Position numbers and translations under genes: made by a program. The notes below the pieces were generated by a model that was given only the letters and a program-made list of their open reading frames with translations, did not search any database and was not told the DNA's origin. From Anaerolineae bacterium (GTDB taxonomy: Bacteria; Chloroflexota; Anaerolineae; Aggregatilineales; J027), in the NCBI GenBank assembly GCA_021463865.1, contig JAJTXY010000022.1, forward strand, positions 1-62,267: DNA of 62,267 bases. The letters run 5' to 3'. How positions within the stretch are numbered: position 1 is the first letter of the stretch; each line of letters opens with the position of its first letter. Positions 8,198-16,570 of this stretch are shown here, one piece after another.

Positions 8198-8845
8198 ATG
8201 TCAAATTCACCGATTGCGAACGATGATTTACGCCTTTTAATTGTCGCCGACAATCCATTGGCACGGACGGGATTGGTCGCACTGCTCAATGACCAACCGG
8301 GCTTCAATGTGGTTGGGCAGGTCGCCGCCGATGGGGATTTGCTGCACATGCTTGATATTTACCGCCCTGCCGTCACGGTATGGGACTTAGGCTGGGAGCC
8401 TAGCGCCACATTGGAACGATTGCGTGAAGTCCGCGAAAGCCACTATCGCGTGGTGGCCCTTTTGCCGGATGAAGATTTTGCGGCGAATGCGTGGCGGGCA
8501 GGTGCGAATGGCCTGCTGTTCCAAAATGTGCAAACCGAGCCAATGGTCGCGGCAATTCAAGCAGTTGCCAATGGACTGACCGTACTTGACCCCGCACTAA
8601 CCGCCCTAATCTTAGAATCGGATGCCTCCACGCCCGAATTACCCCCCGAAGCCTTGACCCCGCGTGAATTGGAAGTGCTGCAACTACTAGCGCAGGGACT
8701 CACCAACAAAGCCATCGCCCAACGTCTTGCCATCAGCGACCACACCGTAAAATTCCATGTCAACGCCATCATGACCAAACTGAATGCCCAAAGCCGTACC
8801 GAAGCAGTGGTGCGTGCCTCCCGTTTTGGCCTAATTCTCTTATAA
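8198..8845 (+). CDS. NarL/FixJ-type response regulator
   Basis: Protein of 215 residues. The receiver domain (about 10-125) has the phospho-acceptor Asp63 in VTVWDLGWE. Only one acidic residue (Asp18) remains of the usual N-terminal pair, and the conserved Lys is Gln in GLLFQN, so phosphorylation may be altered or absent. The C-terminal LuxR-type helix-turn-helix (about 148-213) is canonical: [33 protein letters not shown]. No histidine kinase is adjacent. Six bases separate it from the LysE-type gene. Confidence 0.88.
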   Translation: MSNSPIANDDLRLLIVADNPLARTGLVALLNDQPGFNVVGQVAADGDLLHMLDIYRPAVTVWDLGWEPSATLERLREVRESHYRVVALLPDEDFAANAWRAGANGLLFQNVQTEPMVAAIQAVANGLTVLDPALTALILESDASTPELPPEALTPRELEVLQLLAQGLTNKAIAQRLAISDHTVKFHVNAIMTKLNAQSRTEAVVRASRFGLILL

Positions 8846-8960
8846 CCACCTACCCATTTTTCTAGGTGCCACTCACCACAGGGTGGATGTATCATCCCGC
8901 CTCACTCGGCTATAACTAAATCATCTTGAGTGATGCAATTCAATTGGGGGAGGAACCCAC

Positions 8961-9854
8961 ATGACCGTATTAAATGAACTTTCGAATGCGATGGCGGCGG
9001 CGGTTGAAAATGTCGGCGCTTCACTGGTGCGTGTCGAAGGCCGCAAGCGTATGTCGGCAACCGGGGTGGTCTGGAACAGCGATGGTGTGATTGTCACTGC
9101 CAGCCACGTCGTCACCCGCGACGAGGAACTACATATCGGCCTACCCAATGGCGAAACCGTAGCAGCCACCCTAGTCGGGCGTGACCCCACTACCGATGTC
9201 GCCGTTCTGCGCACCGCAGCCAAAAATCTGAGTGTGCCACATTGGGCGGGGGGCGATGGCCTCAAAGTCGGTCATCTCGTGCTGGCATTGGGTCGTCCGG
9301 GCCAAAATGTGCTGGCGACGCTTGGTGTGGTCAGTTCGATTGCTGAAGAATGGCATACCCCGGCGGGTGGCAAGATAGATTATTACTTGCAAACCGATGT
9401 GACCATGTACCCCGGTTTTTCTGGTGGGCCATTGGTTGGCGTGGGGGGTGAGATTTATGGCATCAATAGCTCGACCTTGCTGCGTGGCGTCAGTGTCACC
9501 ATCCCGACCACAACCATCGCTCCGATTGTGGACACCCTTTTGAAACACGGCAAACTGCGTCGTGGGTATCTAGGGGTTGGTTCACAGCCCGTCCGTCTGC
9601 CCGCCGCGTTGGAGCAGCAGCTTGGGCAAGAGACGGGCCTGCTTTTGGTCGCTGTCGAACCCAACAGCCCCGCCGAAAAAGGTGGCCTGATGTTAGGCGA
9701 CGTGATTGTGGCCCTCGATGGTCATCCCGTGCGTGTGCCCGATGAGTTATTGGCAGGCTTGACCGGGGATAAGGTCGGTAAGGATGCCAAGGTTAAGCTG
9801 GTACGCGGCGGCCAAATCCATGAAGTGAATATCACCGTCGGCGAACGCCAGTAA
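8961..9854 (+). CDS. HtrA-like trypsin-type serine protease with PDZ domain
   Basis: Protein of 297 residues with an S1C protease domain followed by one PDZ domain (about 195-290; GYLGVGSQP and LLLVAVEPNSPAEKGGLMLGD). The triad is visible: His in VTASHVV, Asp in DPTTDVAVLR and Ser in PGFSGGPLV. The usual G-N-S-G-G is G-F-S-G-G here. No signal peptide or membrane span is apparent, so it may be cytoplasmic, which is unusual for HtrA. GGGAGG lies just upstream of the ATG. A related protease without PDZ follows in the same direction. Confidence 0.88.
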   Translation: MTVLNELSNAMAAAVENVGASLVRVEGRKRMSATGVVWNSDGVIVTASHVVTRDEELHIGLPNGETVAATLVGRDPTTDVAVLRTAAKNLSVPHWAGGDGLKVGHLVLALGRPGQNVLATLGVVSSIAEEWHTPAGGKIDYYLQTDVTMYPGFSGGPLVGVGGEIYGINSSTLLRGVSVTIPTTTIAPIVDTLLKHGKLRRGYLGVGSQPVRLPAALEQQLGQETGLLLVAVEPNSPAEKGGLMLGDVIVALDGHPVRVPDELLAGLTGDKVGKDAKVKLVRGGQIHEVNITVGERQ

Positions 9855-9888
9855 AGTTATTTTGAAATGATTGAGGCAATGGGTTTTT

Positions 9889-9916
9889 GTAGGGGGTCAG
9901 GCTCAGACTGACCCTG
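9889..9916. repeat. dispersed GTAGGGG hairpin repeat, copy 2
   Basis: Nearly identical to 41-67 (one extra G in the G-run). GGGTCAG (9894-9900), loop GCTCAGA, CTGACCC (9908-9914). It sits between the two protease genes, where it could slow or end transcription. Confidence 0.75.
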
Positions 9917-9981
9917 CTTGAAATAGGCAGTTTTGCAATCGAGTGGGTCAGCCCACGTTGCGAAAAAGGGGAATAGGGACT

Positions 9982-10620
9982 ATGGGTATCGCAGCAGCGG
10001 AGTTTGAAGCAGTCGGGGAAGTGGAAATCGGCGGGTCGGATCGCCTCCGTCAACTCAATGACGATATTTCCGACGCGATTGATCGGGCCTATCACGCCCT
10101 TGTGCAAATCACCAACGGCGAACGCAGCATCGGCGCGGGCACGATCTGGCATTCGGAAGGACTGATTTTGACCAATGCCCATGTCGTACATGATGAACAG
10201 CCTAATGTCACGTTAAACGATGGGCGCAAGTTTCCGGCGCGGGTGCTGTATTACAATGCCGAACTTGATCTTGCCGCCCTCAGCATTGAAGCCAGCGGCC
10301 TACCGACCATCGAACCCGGTGATTCCAAACACCTCAAGCCCGGTCAATGGGTCATGGCGTTGGGGCATCCTTGGGGCGTGCGAAATGCAGTATCGGGGGG
10401 CATCGTCATCGGCATGGGTGCGGAGATGCCCGATATTCCGTTTAGCAGTCGGGAATGGGTCGTGGTCAGCCTGCACATGCGTCCCGGTCATTCCGGCGGC
10501 CCATTAATTGACACCGCTGGTCGTCTCATTGGCATCAACACCATGATTAGTGGGCCGGATGTTGGGGTGGCCGTTCCCGTCCATGTGGTCAAAAAATTTC
10601 TCAAGGATTCGATGGCCTAA
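9982..10620 (+). CDS. trypsin-like serine protease without PDZ domain
   Basis: A single protease domain of 212 residues from ATG 9982. An in-frame GTG at 9943 would add 13 residues with no ribosome site, whereas the ATG has G-rich sequence (AAAAAGGGGAATAGGG) upstream. The triad is complete: His in LTNAHVVHDE, Asp in NAELDLAALS, Ser in RPGHSGGPLID. There is no PDZ domain, signal peptide or transmembrane segment. It resembles the protease domain of the preceding gene, so the pair probably arose by duplication with loss or gain of PDZ. The substrate is unknown. A good terminator follows the stop. Confidence 0.85.
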   Translation: MGIAAAEFEAVGEVEIGGSDRLRQLNDDISDAIDRAYHALVQITNGERSIGAGTIWHSEGLILTNAHVVHDEQPNVTLNDGRKFPARVLYYNAELDLAALSIEASGLPTIEPGDSKHLKPGQWVMALGHPWGVRNAVSGGIVIGMGAEMPDIPFSSREWVVVSLHMRPGHSGGPLIDTAGRLIGINTMISGPDVGVAVPVHVVKKFLKDSMA

Positions 10621-10641
10621 TGGGATAAACAGATAGGGAGG

Positions 10642-10685
10642 AACACGGCTTTGTCTATCGAATAGAATAGGCAGGCCGTGTTTTT
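10642..10685 (+). terminator. intrinsic terminator after PDZ-less protease
   Basis: AACACGGC (10642-10649) pairs with GCCGTGTT (10675-10682), followed by TTTG. The 25-nt loop is long. The next gene's alternative GTG (10678) falls in this stem, so the later ATG is preferred. Confidence 0.7.
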
Positions 10686-10737
10686 GTTGGGTAGAATTAA
10701 CACAAGTCACAATATCCAAAGGAAAATACCCCACCCT

Positions 10738-11583
10738 ATGGCGACCATCTACAAAAATGCGGACGGGCAACAGCAAATCATGGCTTGGATTGATGCTCAA
10801 TTGCAACAATTCAAATTGACAGCTAAAAAAGTTAGCACCTCTGAAGGTGATGTTCATTGGATTGAAGGGGGCAACCCCGATAAACCAGTGCTGCTTATGC
10901 TACCGGGAACGAACTTTTCAGCCCTTTCCTATCAAGCATACTTCGTGTTACTCGCTCAAGATTTTCGCCTAATCGCGCTCGATTTAATTGGGCAACCCGG
11001 CAAAAGCCACCCCATCCGGCCTAAATTTAAGGATACAGGTGCGGCAAAATGGGTTGTCGCGGCGATGGATGCCCTCAAAATAGACAAGGCGCATCTGGTA
11101 GGTCATTCATTAGGCGGCTTGATCGTGCTGCAAACGGCCCTCTATCAACCAAAGCGTGTCAGCAAACTGATCTTGTTAAATCCAGCAGGCATTATCGGTC
11201 TGAGTATCACGCCGAGCCTGATGCTGAAATCCGCTTCTTTTGTAATGCGACCCAATACCCATACCAGTCAACAATTACTCGAATTAATGTCCATCCACCC
11301 GATTGACGCCGCAATGATTGAATGGATGCGGCTCGTTGGCAAATACGTTAAATCTTCACTGGCCCCGCCTGCGCTACCTCAAACCGAATTGCAGAAAATA
11401 TCGCAGGAGGTCTTGATTATTTCTGGCGAAAAAGATGTGTTCTTGCCAGCCGCCAAACTGATCGAAAAAGCCAAACACGCCCTACCAAAAGTATCGGTCA
11501 AAATTGTGCCAGATGCAGGCCATCTGCTGCCACAAGAACAGCCGGAAACCGTCGCAGGTCATATGCGGGAATTTTTGGGTTAA
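10738..11583 (+). CDS. alpha/beta hydrolase
   Basis: Soluble alpha/beta-hydrolase-fold protein of 281 residues starting at ATG 10738 (MATIYKNADG), with AAAGGA upstream. Motifs in order: LMLPGTNFS (oxyanion region), the nucleophile elbow VGHSLGG with Ser, SGEKDVFLP with the acid, and DAGHLLPQEQP with the catalytic His. It looks like an intact esterase/lipase-type enzyme; the substrate cannot be inferred. The M16 protease gene follows 86 bases downstream in the same direction. Confidence 0.85.
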   Translation: MATIYKNADGQQQIMAWIDAQLQQFKLTAKKVSTSEGDVHWIEGGNPDKPVLLMLPGTNFSALSYQAYFVLLAQDFRLIALDLIGQPGKSHPIRPKFKDTGAAKWVVAAMDALKIDKAHLVGHSLGGLIVLQTALYQPKRVSKLILLNPAGIIGLSITPSLMLKSASFVMRPNTHTSQQLLELMSIHPIDAAMIEWMRLVGKYVKSSLAPPALPQTELQKISQEVLIISGEKDVFLPAAKLIEKAKHALPKVSVKIVPDAGHLLPQEQPETVAGHMREFLG

Positions 11584-11669
11584 CCCTATTTATAAGGTCA
11601 TTGAACAAAATTTCAATGGATAGGGTACTATTGATGGAGTACAGTCCACACAGGAGATGAAATACCCCT

Positions 11670-14576
11670 ATGGCTACACAACACGGTTTTGAACTCGTCA
11701 AAGATACGTTTATCCCCGAACTGAACAGCCAAGCACGGCTCTATCGGCATGTGCAGACCGGCGCGGAACTGCTTTCGATGGAAAACGACGACGAGAATAA
11801 ATGTTTTGGTATCACCTTCCGCACCCTGCCGGAAGACTCAACCGGCATTGCTCATATCTTGGAACACTCCGTCTTGGATGGATCACGCAAATATCCGGTC
11901 AAAAGCCCATTTGTGGAGTTACTTAAAGGGTCTCTACAAACCTTTGTCAACGCCATGACCTATCCCGACAAAACGGTTTATCCTTGTGCCAGCCAGAACC
12001 TCCGCGATTTTTACAATCTCGTGGATGTCTATATGGACACGGTGTTTTATCCACGTTTTGGCCCCCAAACCTTGCAGCAAGAGGGTTGGCATTTTGAATT
12101 GGAGAACCCCGACGACCCGCTCACCTATAAAGGCGTAGTGTTTAATGAAATGAAGGGGGCCTATTCCGACGCCGATGATTTGCTACGCCAGCGCATTCAG
12201 GCCTCCATGTTCCCCGATAACCTCTATCGCCTCGATTCCGGTGGCGACCCAGCGGTCATGCCTACTCTGACCTTTGCGCAGTTCAAAAAGTTCTATGACA
12301 CGCACTATCACCCATCCAACGCGATGATTTTCTTCTATGGCGATGACGACCCCGCCGAACGGTTGCGTTTTACCAATGACTACCTGAAAGATTTCCAGCG
12401 CCTAGAAATTGACTCGACTATTCCACTGCAAAAGCCATTTAATGCTCCCAAGCGCCTGACCTATCCCTATGACGCGGGGGAAGAAGCCAACAGCATGGTC
12501 ACGGTCAACTGGTTACTGCCCGAATCCGCCAATTCGGAAATCAACATGGCGATGCAGGTCTTGGCCCATATTTTGATTGGCACACCCGCCGCCCCCCTCC
12601 GTAAAATCCTGATTGAATCGGGCCTCGGTGAAGATTTGGCAGGCAGCGGATTGGTCAATGAACTGCGCCAGATGTATTTCTCAACGGGCTTGAAGGGTGT
12701 CCTGCCGGAAAATGTGAGTAAGGTCGAGGCTCTCATTTCTGAAACATTGGAAGCACTCGTTAAGGACGGCATTGACCCCGCAACCGTCGAAGCATCCTTG
12801 AACACGATTGAATTCCAACTACGTGAACTGAATACAGGCAGTTTTCCACGTGGCCTTGCACTGTTGATCGCCTCGTTAACCTCATGGGTCTATCATGGCG
12901 ACCCGCTTGGCCCATTAGCCTATGAAGGCCCATTAAACGCCATCAAAAATCACTTCGCCAGCAACCCGCGCTATTTTGAAGGGCTGATTCAACAATATCT
13001 GCTCAACAACAGCCATCGCGCCACCATCATCTTGGAACACGACGCCGAATACCGTCAGCGCTTGGAAGAGGATGAAGTCGCCCGCTTGGCAAAAATCAAA
13101 GCCGGGCTGAATGAGGCCGATCTCAAAGCCATTATCGAAAACACCCGTCAATTGAAACTGGCCCAAGAAACACCGGATACACCCGAAGCCCTTGCCAAGA
13201 TTCCCGTCCTCCAATTGAGCGACATTGACCGGCAGAACAAGATCGTGCCGCTGGAAATCTTGGAGGAACAGGGCAGCAAAATTTTCTATCACGACATTTT
13301 CACCAATGGCATCACTTATCTGGATGTCGGGTTTAATCTATACGCTCTGCCACAAGAGTATTTGCCCTATGTGAGCCTCTTTGGACGCGCCCTGTTTGAG
13401 ATGGGAACGGCCACCGAAGATTTTGTCAAACTCTCGCAGCGTATCGGTCGCAAAACAGGTGGGATTGACACCGCGACCTATACCTCCGTCGTACAGGAAA
13501 CCAATCGTTCAACGGCATGGCTGTTTTTGCGTGGCAAATCTACCGTCGCCCAAACCGATGACCTTTTGGCGATTCTGAGCGATGTCCTGCTGACAGTCAA
13601 TCTCGACAACCCCGAACGCTTCCTCCAGATGGTCTTGGAAGAAAAAGCGGGTCAGGAAGCACAGGTTGTCCCGGCGGGGCATATCGTCGTCAACACCCGT
13701 CTGCGTGCCCATTTTAATGAGGCGGCGTGGGCCAATGAACAAATGAGCGGTGTCAACTATCTGTTCTTCCTGCGTGACCTTGCCGAAAAGATTGAAAAAG
13801 ATTGGTCTGCCGTCCTGAAAACGTTGGAAGACATCCGCCGCCTGCTGGTCAATCGCAATGCGGTCATCTGCAATGTGACGTTGGACAGCGCGAATTGGAG
13901 CAAAATCCGACCCAGTCTCAATCATTTCCTATCCGGGTTGCCAGCGGTGCAGTTAAAAGCCCAACAATGGTTACGGCCTAAAGGCGGTTATCACGAGGGG
14001 CTGACTATTCCAGCGCAGGTCAATTACGTCGGTAAAGGCGCAAATCTCTATGATCTTGGCTACAAACTGCATAGCTCGGTAGATGTGATTAATCGTTTCC
14101 TCGGCACGACATGGCTGTGGGATAAAATCCGCGTACAGGGTGGGGCCTATGGCGGATTCAGCGTATTCGATTTCCGTTCCGGGGTGTTCACCTATATCTC
14201 CTACCGCGACCCCAACCTGATTGGCTCATTGGAAAATTACGATGCCACTGGCAATTTCCTGCGCCAACTCGATTTGCCGCAGGAAGAAGTAACCAAAGCC
14301 ATCATCGGCATCATCGGCGCGATGGACACTTATCAACTACCCGACGCTAAAGGCTACAACTCCATGCTGCGCTATCTGTCGGGCGATAGCGACGAAAAAC
14401 GCCAAATCCGCCGTGAACAAGTCCTGTCCACTACCGTCGCCGATTTCAAAGCCTTCGCCAACGTACTCGATAAAGTAGCCGAGGCGGGTGAGGTGGTTGT
14501 CTTGGGGTCGCAGGAATCCATCGAACAGGCCAACGAATCCCACGATGGCTTTTTGAAGGTCACACGGGTGCTGTAG
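11670..14576 (+). CDS. M16C (PreP-type) zinc metalloprotease
   Basis: Peptidase of 968 residues, the full length of the presequence-protease/insulinase C subfamily. The inverted zinc motif H-I-L-E-H is at residues 62-66, and the downstream Glu region is VFNEMKGAYSD near 160. The C-terminal half carries the substrate-closing motif region YGGFSVFDFRSG. PreP-type enzymes are clamshell oligopeptidases that degrade short unfolded peptides. No signal peptide is seen, so it is probably cytoplasmic peptide turnover. AGGAG lies upstream of the ATG. Two back-to-back terminators follow. Confidence 0.93.
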   Translation: MATQHGFELVKDTFIPELNSQARLYRHVQTGAELLSMENDDENKCFGITFRTLPEDSTGIAHILEHSVLDGSRKYPVKSPFVELLKGSLQTFVNAMTYPDKTVYPCASQNLRDFYNLVDVYMDTVFYPRFGPQTLQQEGWHFELENPDDPLTYKGVVFNEMKGAYSDADDLLRQRIQASMFPDNLYRLDSGGDPAVMPTLTFAQFKKFYDTHYHPSNAMIFFYGDDDPAERLRFTNDYLKDFQRLEIDSTIPLQKPFNAPKRLTYPYDAGEEANSMVTVNWLLPESANSEINMAMQVLAHILIGTPAAPLRKILIESGLGEDLAGSGLVNELRQMYFSTGLKGVLPENVSKVEALISETLEALVKDGIDPATVEASLNTIEFQLRELNTGSFPRGLALLIASLTSWVYHGDPLGPLAYEGPLNAIKNHFASNPRYFEGLIQQYLLNNSHRATIILEHDAEYRQRLEEDEVARLAKIKAGLNEADLKAIIENTRQLKLAQETPDTPEALAKIPVLQLSDIDRQNKIVPLEILEEQGSKIFYHDIFTNGITYLDVGFNLYALPQEYLPYVSLFGRALFEMGTATEDFVKLSQRIGRKTGGIDTATYTSVVQETNRSTAWLFLRGKSTVAQTDDLLAILSDVLLTVNLDNPERFLQMVLEEKAGQEAQVVPAGHIVVNTRLRAHFNEAAWANEQMSGVNYLFFLRDLAEKIEKDWSAVLKTLEDIRRLLVNRNAVICNVTLDSANWSKIRPSLNHFLSGLPAVQLKAQQWLRPKGGYHEGLTIPAQVNYVGKGANLYDLGYKLHSSVDVINRFLGTTWLWDKIRVQGGAYGGFSVFDFRSGVFTYISYRDPNLIGSLENYDATGNFLRQLDLPQEEVTKAIIGIIGAMDTYQLPDAKGYNSMLRYLSGDSDEKRQIRREQVLSTTVADFKAFANVLDKVAEAGEVVVLGSQESIEQANESHDGFLKVTRVL

Positions 14577-14594
14577 TTTTTAAGAAAAAGAAAA

Positions 14595-14627
14595 CGGGTA
14601 GATAGCCCACACAAGGCCATCTACCCG
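14595..14627 (-). terminator. terminator of ABC exporter operon
   Basis: CGGGTAGAT (14595-14603) pairs with ATCTACCCG (14619-14627). Read on the minus strand it is followed by TTTTCTTTTTCTTA, so it ends the leftward exporter transcript. It may act in both directions. Confidence 0.75.
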
Positions 14628-14636
14628 CTGTTTCGA

Positions 14637-14660
14637 GCCTCATTTGATGAGGCTTTTCTT
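14637..14660 (+). terminator. terminator of M16 protease gene
   Basis: GCCTCAT (14637-14643), loop TTG, ATGAGGC (14647-14653), then TTTTCTT. A compact rightward intrinsic terminator. Confidence 0.75.
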
Positions 14661-14698
14661 TGCCGGAGGGTTTGATCCTCTGGCCCATAAATATGCTC

Positions 14699-16570
14699 TT
14701 ACAACCCCACCGCATCCGGCAGCGATTCTTCGGCCCCTTCTTCAATACCCACGACTTTTTGCTCGCTAGTCTTGAAGATGTCGTATTTGACTTCCAAATC
14801 TTTGCGGAACTGGCGAGTATACAGATTGTAGTAATGCCCGCGCTGATGGATGAGTTCGGCGTGCGACCCCATCTCGATAATCTTACCCCCTTCGATCACC
14901 AAAATCCGATCTGCCTGCTTGATGGTCGAAAGACGATGCGCGATGACAAAACTCGTCCGATCCGACATCAACTCCTCCATCCCCTTCTGAATGAGATGTT
15001 CCGTCAGCGTGTCTACTGAACTGGTCGCCTCGTCCATGATGAAAATATCAGGTTGCGCCAAGACCGCCCTTGCCAAACTGATGAGTTGTTTCTGCCCTAC
15101 TGAAAGCAGATTCCCACCTTCACCGACTTCCTCTTCATAGCCCTTTTCCAGCGCGATGATAAATTCGTGCGCCCCAGCGAGTTTCGCGGCATCTTCGATT
15201 TCGGCATCTGTCGCCCCCAAGCGTCCATAGCGGATGTTTTCGCGGATGTTGCCGGAAAACAGATGGGGCGTTTGCAGCACAATCCCCAAACGCGAATGGA
15301 TGCTGTGCAGCGTAAAATCACGATAGTCCTGCCCATTGATGCGAATTTGCCCCGACTTCGGTTCATAGAAGCGGCACAACAAGTTCAGAATCGTGGACTT
15401 CCCACCCCCTGTCTCGCCAACCAGTGCAATCGTCTCCCCGCCCTTAATTTTGAGCGAGAAATTGTTCAGCACGGGTTTGTCCTCTTCATAGTAAAACGTC
15501 ACATCGTCAAATTCGATGTCGCCGCGTAGCGTACCGGGGTCAATCGCACCTTCCTTATCCGTAACATCCGGTGCAGCGTCAATTAATGAAAAGATACGTT
15601 CCCCTGAAGCAATGGCCCGCTGCAATTCGGCATAAACACGCGCCATTTCCTGAATAGGCCACATCATGAAGGTGATATAGGCCACAAATGCTTGGATACC
15701 GCCAATGGTCATGCCACCTGTCTTGGCCTGCAAGCCACCAAAATAGACCACACACCCGACGGCGATAGCACTAATCACCTGCACAGCGGGCAGGAACAAA
15801 GCTGAAAACCATGCGGCACGATAGCTGGCGTTATACATGCCATCCGTCAGCACTTCAAATTCTTTGAGGTTGGCTTCTTCACGGCGGTTGGATTTGGTCA
15901 CCCGCACCCCCGTGATGCTTTCGTTATATGACCCGGTGATCTCCGAGTTGAACTTGCGTACTTGCCGGAACTCGACCAAGATACGCTTCTTAAACCACAC
16001 CGAGGTTCGCATCAATACCGGGATCATTACCAACACCACAATCGCCAATTTCCAGTTAATCAGGAGCATGAAAACCGAGGCGGTAATGGTATTCACGATA
16101 CCCCATGTGGTATCCAACAACCCCCATGTCACCAACTGCGCCACACGCTCCGAGTCGGAGGTGACACGCGACATAATCCAGCCAACCGGGGTGCGGTCAA
16201 AGTAGGAAAAGGATAGTTGTTGAAGGTGTTCAAACATCTTTTTCCGCAGGTCATATTGCACCAAATGGCCCAAAATCCCTGCTAGATAGATGAACCCGAA
16301 CACCCCTGCCGAAAGCACCAACATAATCCCGATGTAGAGCGCCCCAATTTGTATAAGGGCGTCTTTATCGCCGGGGACAATGCCTTCGTCAATAATGCGC
16401 TTCCCCAGATAGGTCAGATATGAGTCGAACATGGCGACGCTCATAATCATGAACAGGAAGCCCGTCACCCACTTCCAATGCGGCCTGACCTGCTGCAAAA
16501 TGCGTATCAGCGTCTTGCCGTTAAACTGGGTATTAAACTCTTCTTCCTCGAAACGATAGTTATCAGACAC
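14699..16570 (-). CDS. ABC exporter half-transporter, subunit with catalytic Glu
   Basis: Protein of 623 residues: an N-terminal six-span type IV exporter domain (about 35-330) and an ATPase domain (about 365-600). Walker A is GETGGGKST and Walker B is IFIMDEATSS with the catalytic Glu. Its signature loop is altered: L-L-S-V-G-Q instead of L-S-G-G-Q. The partner gene directly upstream overlaps by 8 bp and has the complementary defect, as in TM287/TM288-type heterodimers. This subunit therefore supplies Walker A/B of the working ATP site and the weak signature loop of the degenerate site. The substrate (drug, lipid or peptide) is unknown. Confidence 0.93.
   Translation of the reverse strand: MSDNYRFEEEEFNTQFNGKTLIRILQQVRPHWKWVTGFLFMIMSVAMFDSYLTYLGKRIIDEGIVPGDKDALIQIGALYIGIMLVLSAGVFGFIYLAGILGHLVQYDLRKKMFEHLQQLSFSYFDRTPVGWIMSRVTSDSERVAQLVTWGLLDTTWGIVNTITASVFMLLINWKLAIVVLVMIPVLMRTSVWFKKRILVEFRQVRKFNSEITGSYNESITGVRVTKSNRREEANLKEFEVLTDGMYNASYRAAWFSALFLPAVQVISAIAVGCVVYFGGLQAKTGGMTIGGIQAFVAYITFMMWPIQEMARVYAELQRAIASGERIFSLIDAAPDVTDKEGAIDPGTLRGDIEFDDVTFYYEEDKPVLNNFSLKIKGGETIALVGETGGGKSTILNLLCRFYEPKSGQIRINGQDYRDFTLHSIHSRLGIVLQTPHLFSGNIRENIRYGRLGATDAEIEDAAKLAGAHEFIIALEKGYEEEVGEGGNLLSVGQKQLISLARAVLAQPDIFIMDEATSSVDTLTEHLIQKGMEELMSDRTSFVIAHRLSTIKQADRILVIEGGKIIEMGSHAELIHQRGHYYNLYTRQFRKDLEVKYDIFKTSEQKVVGIEEGAEESLPDAVGL

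Noticed and set aside
10678-10737. GTG-initiated extension of the alpha/beta hydrolase
   Set aside because: The GTG lies inside the stem of the preceding terminator, and the ATG at 10738 has a better ribosome site.
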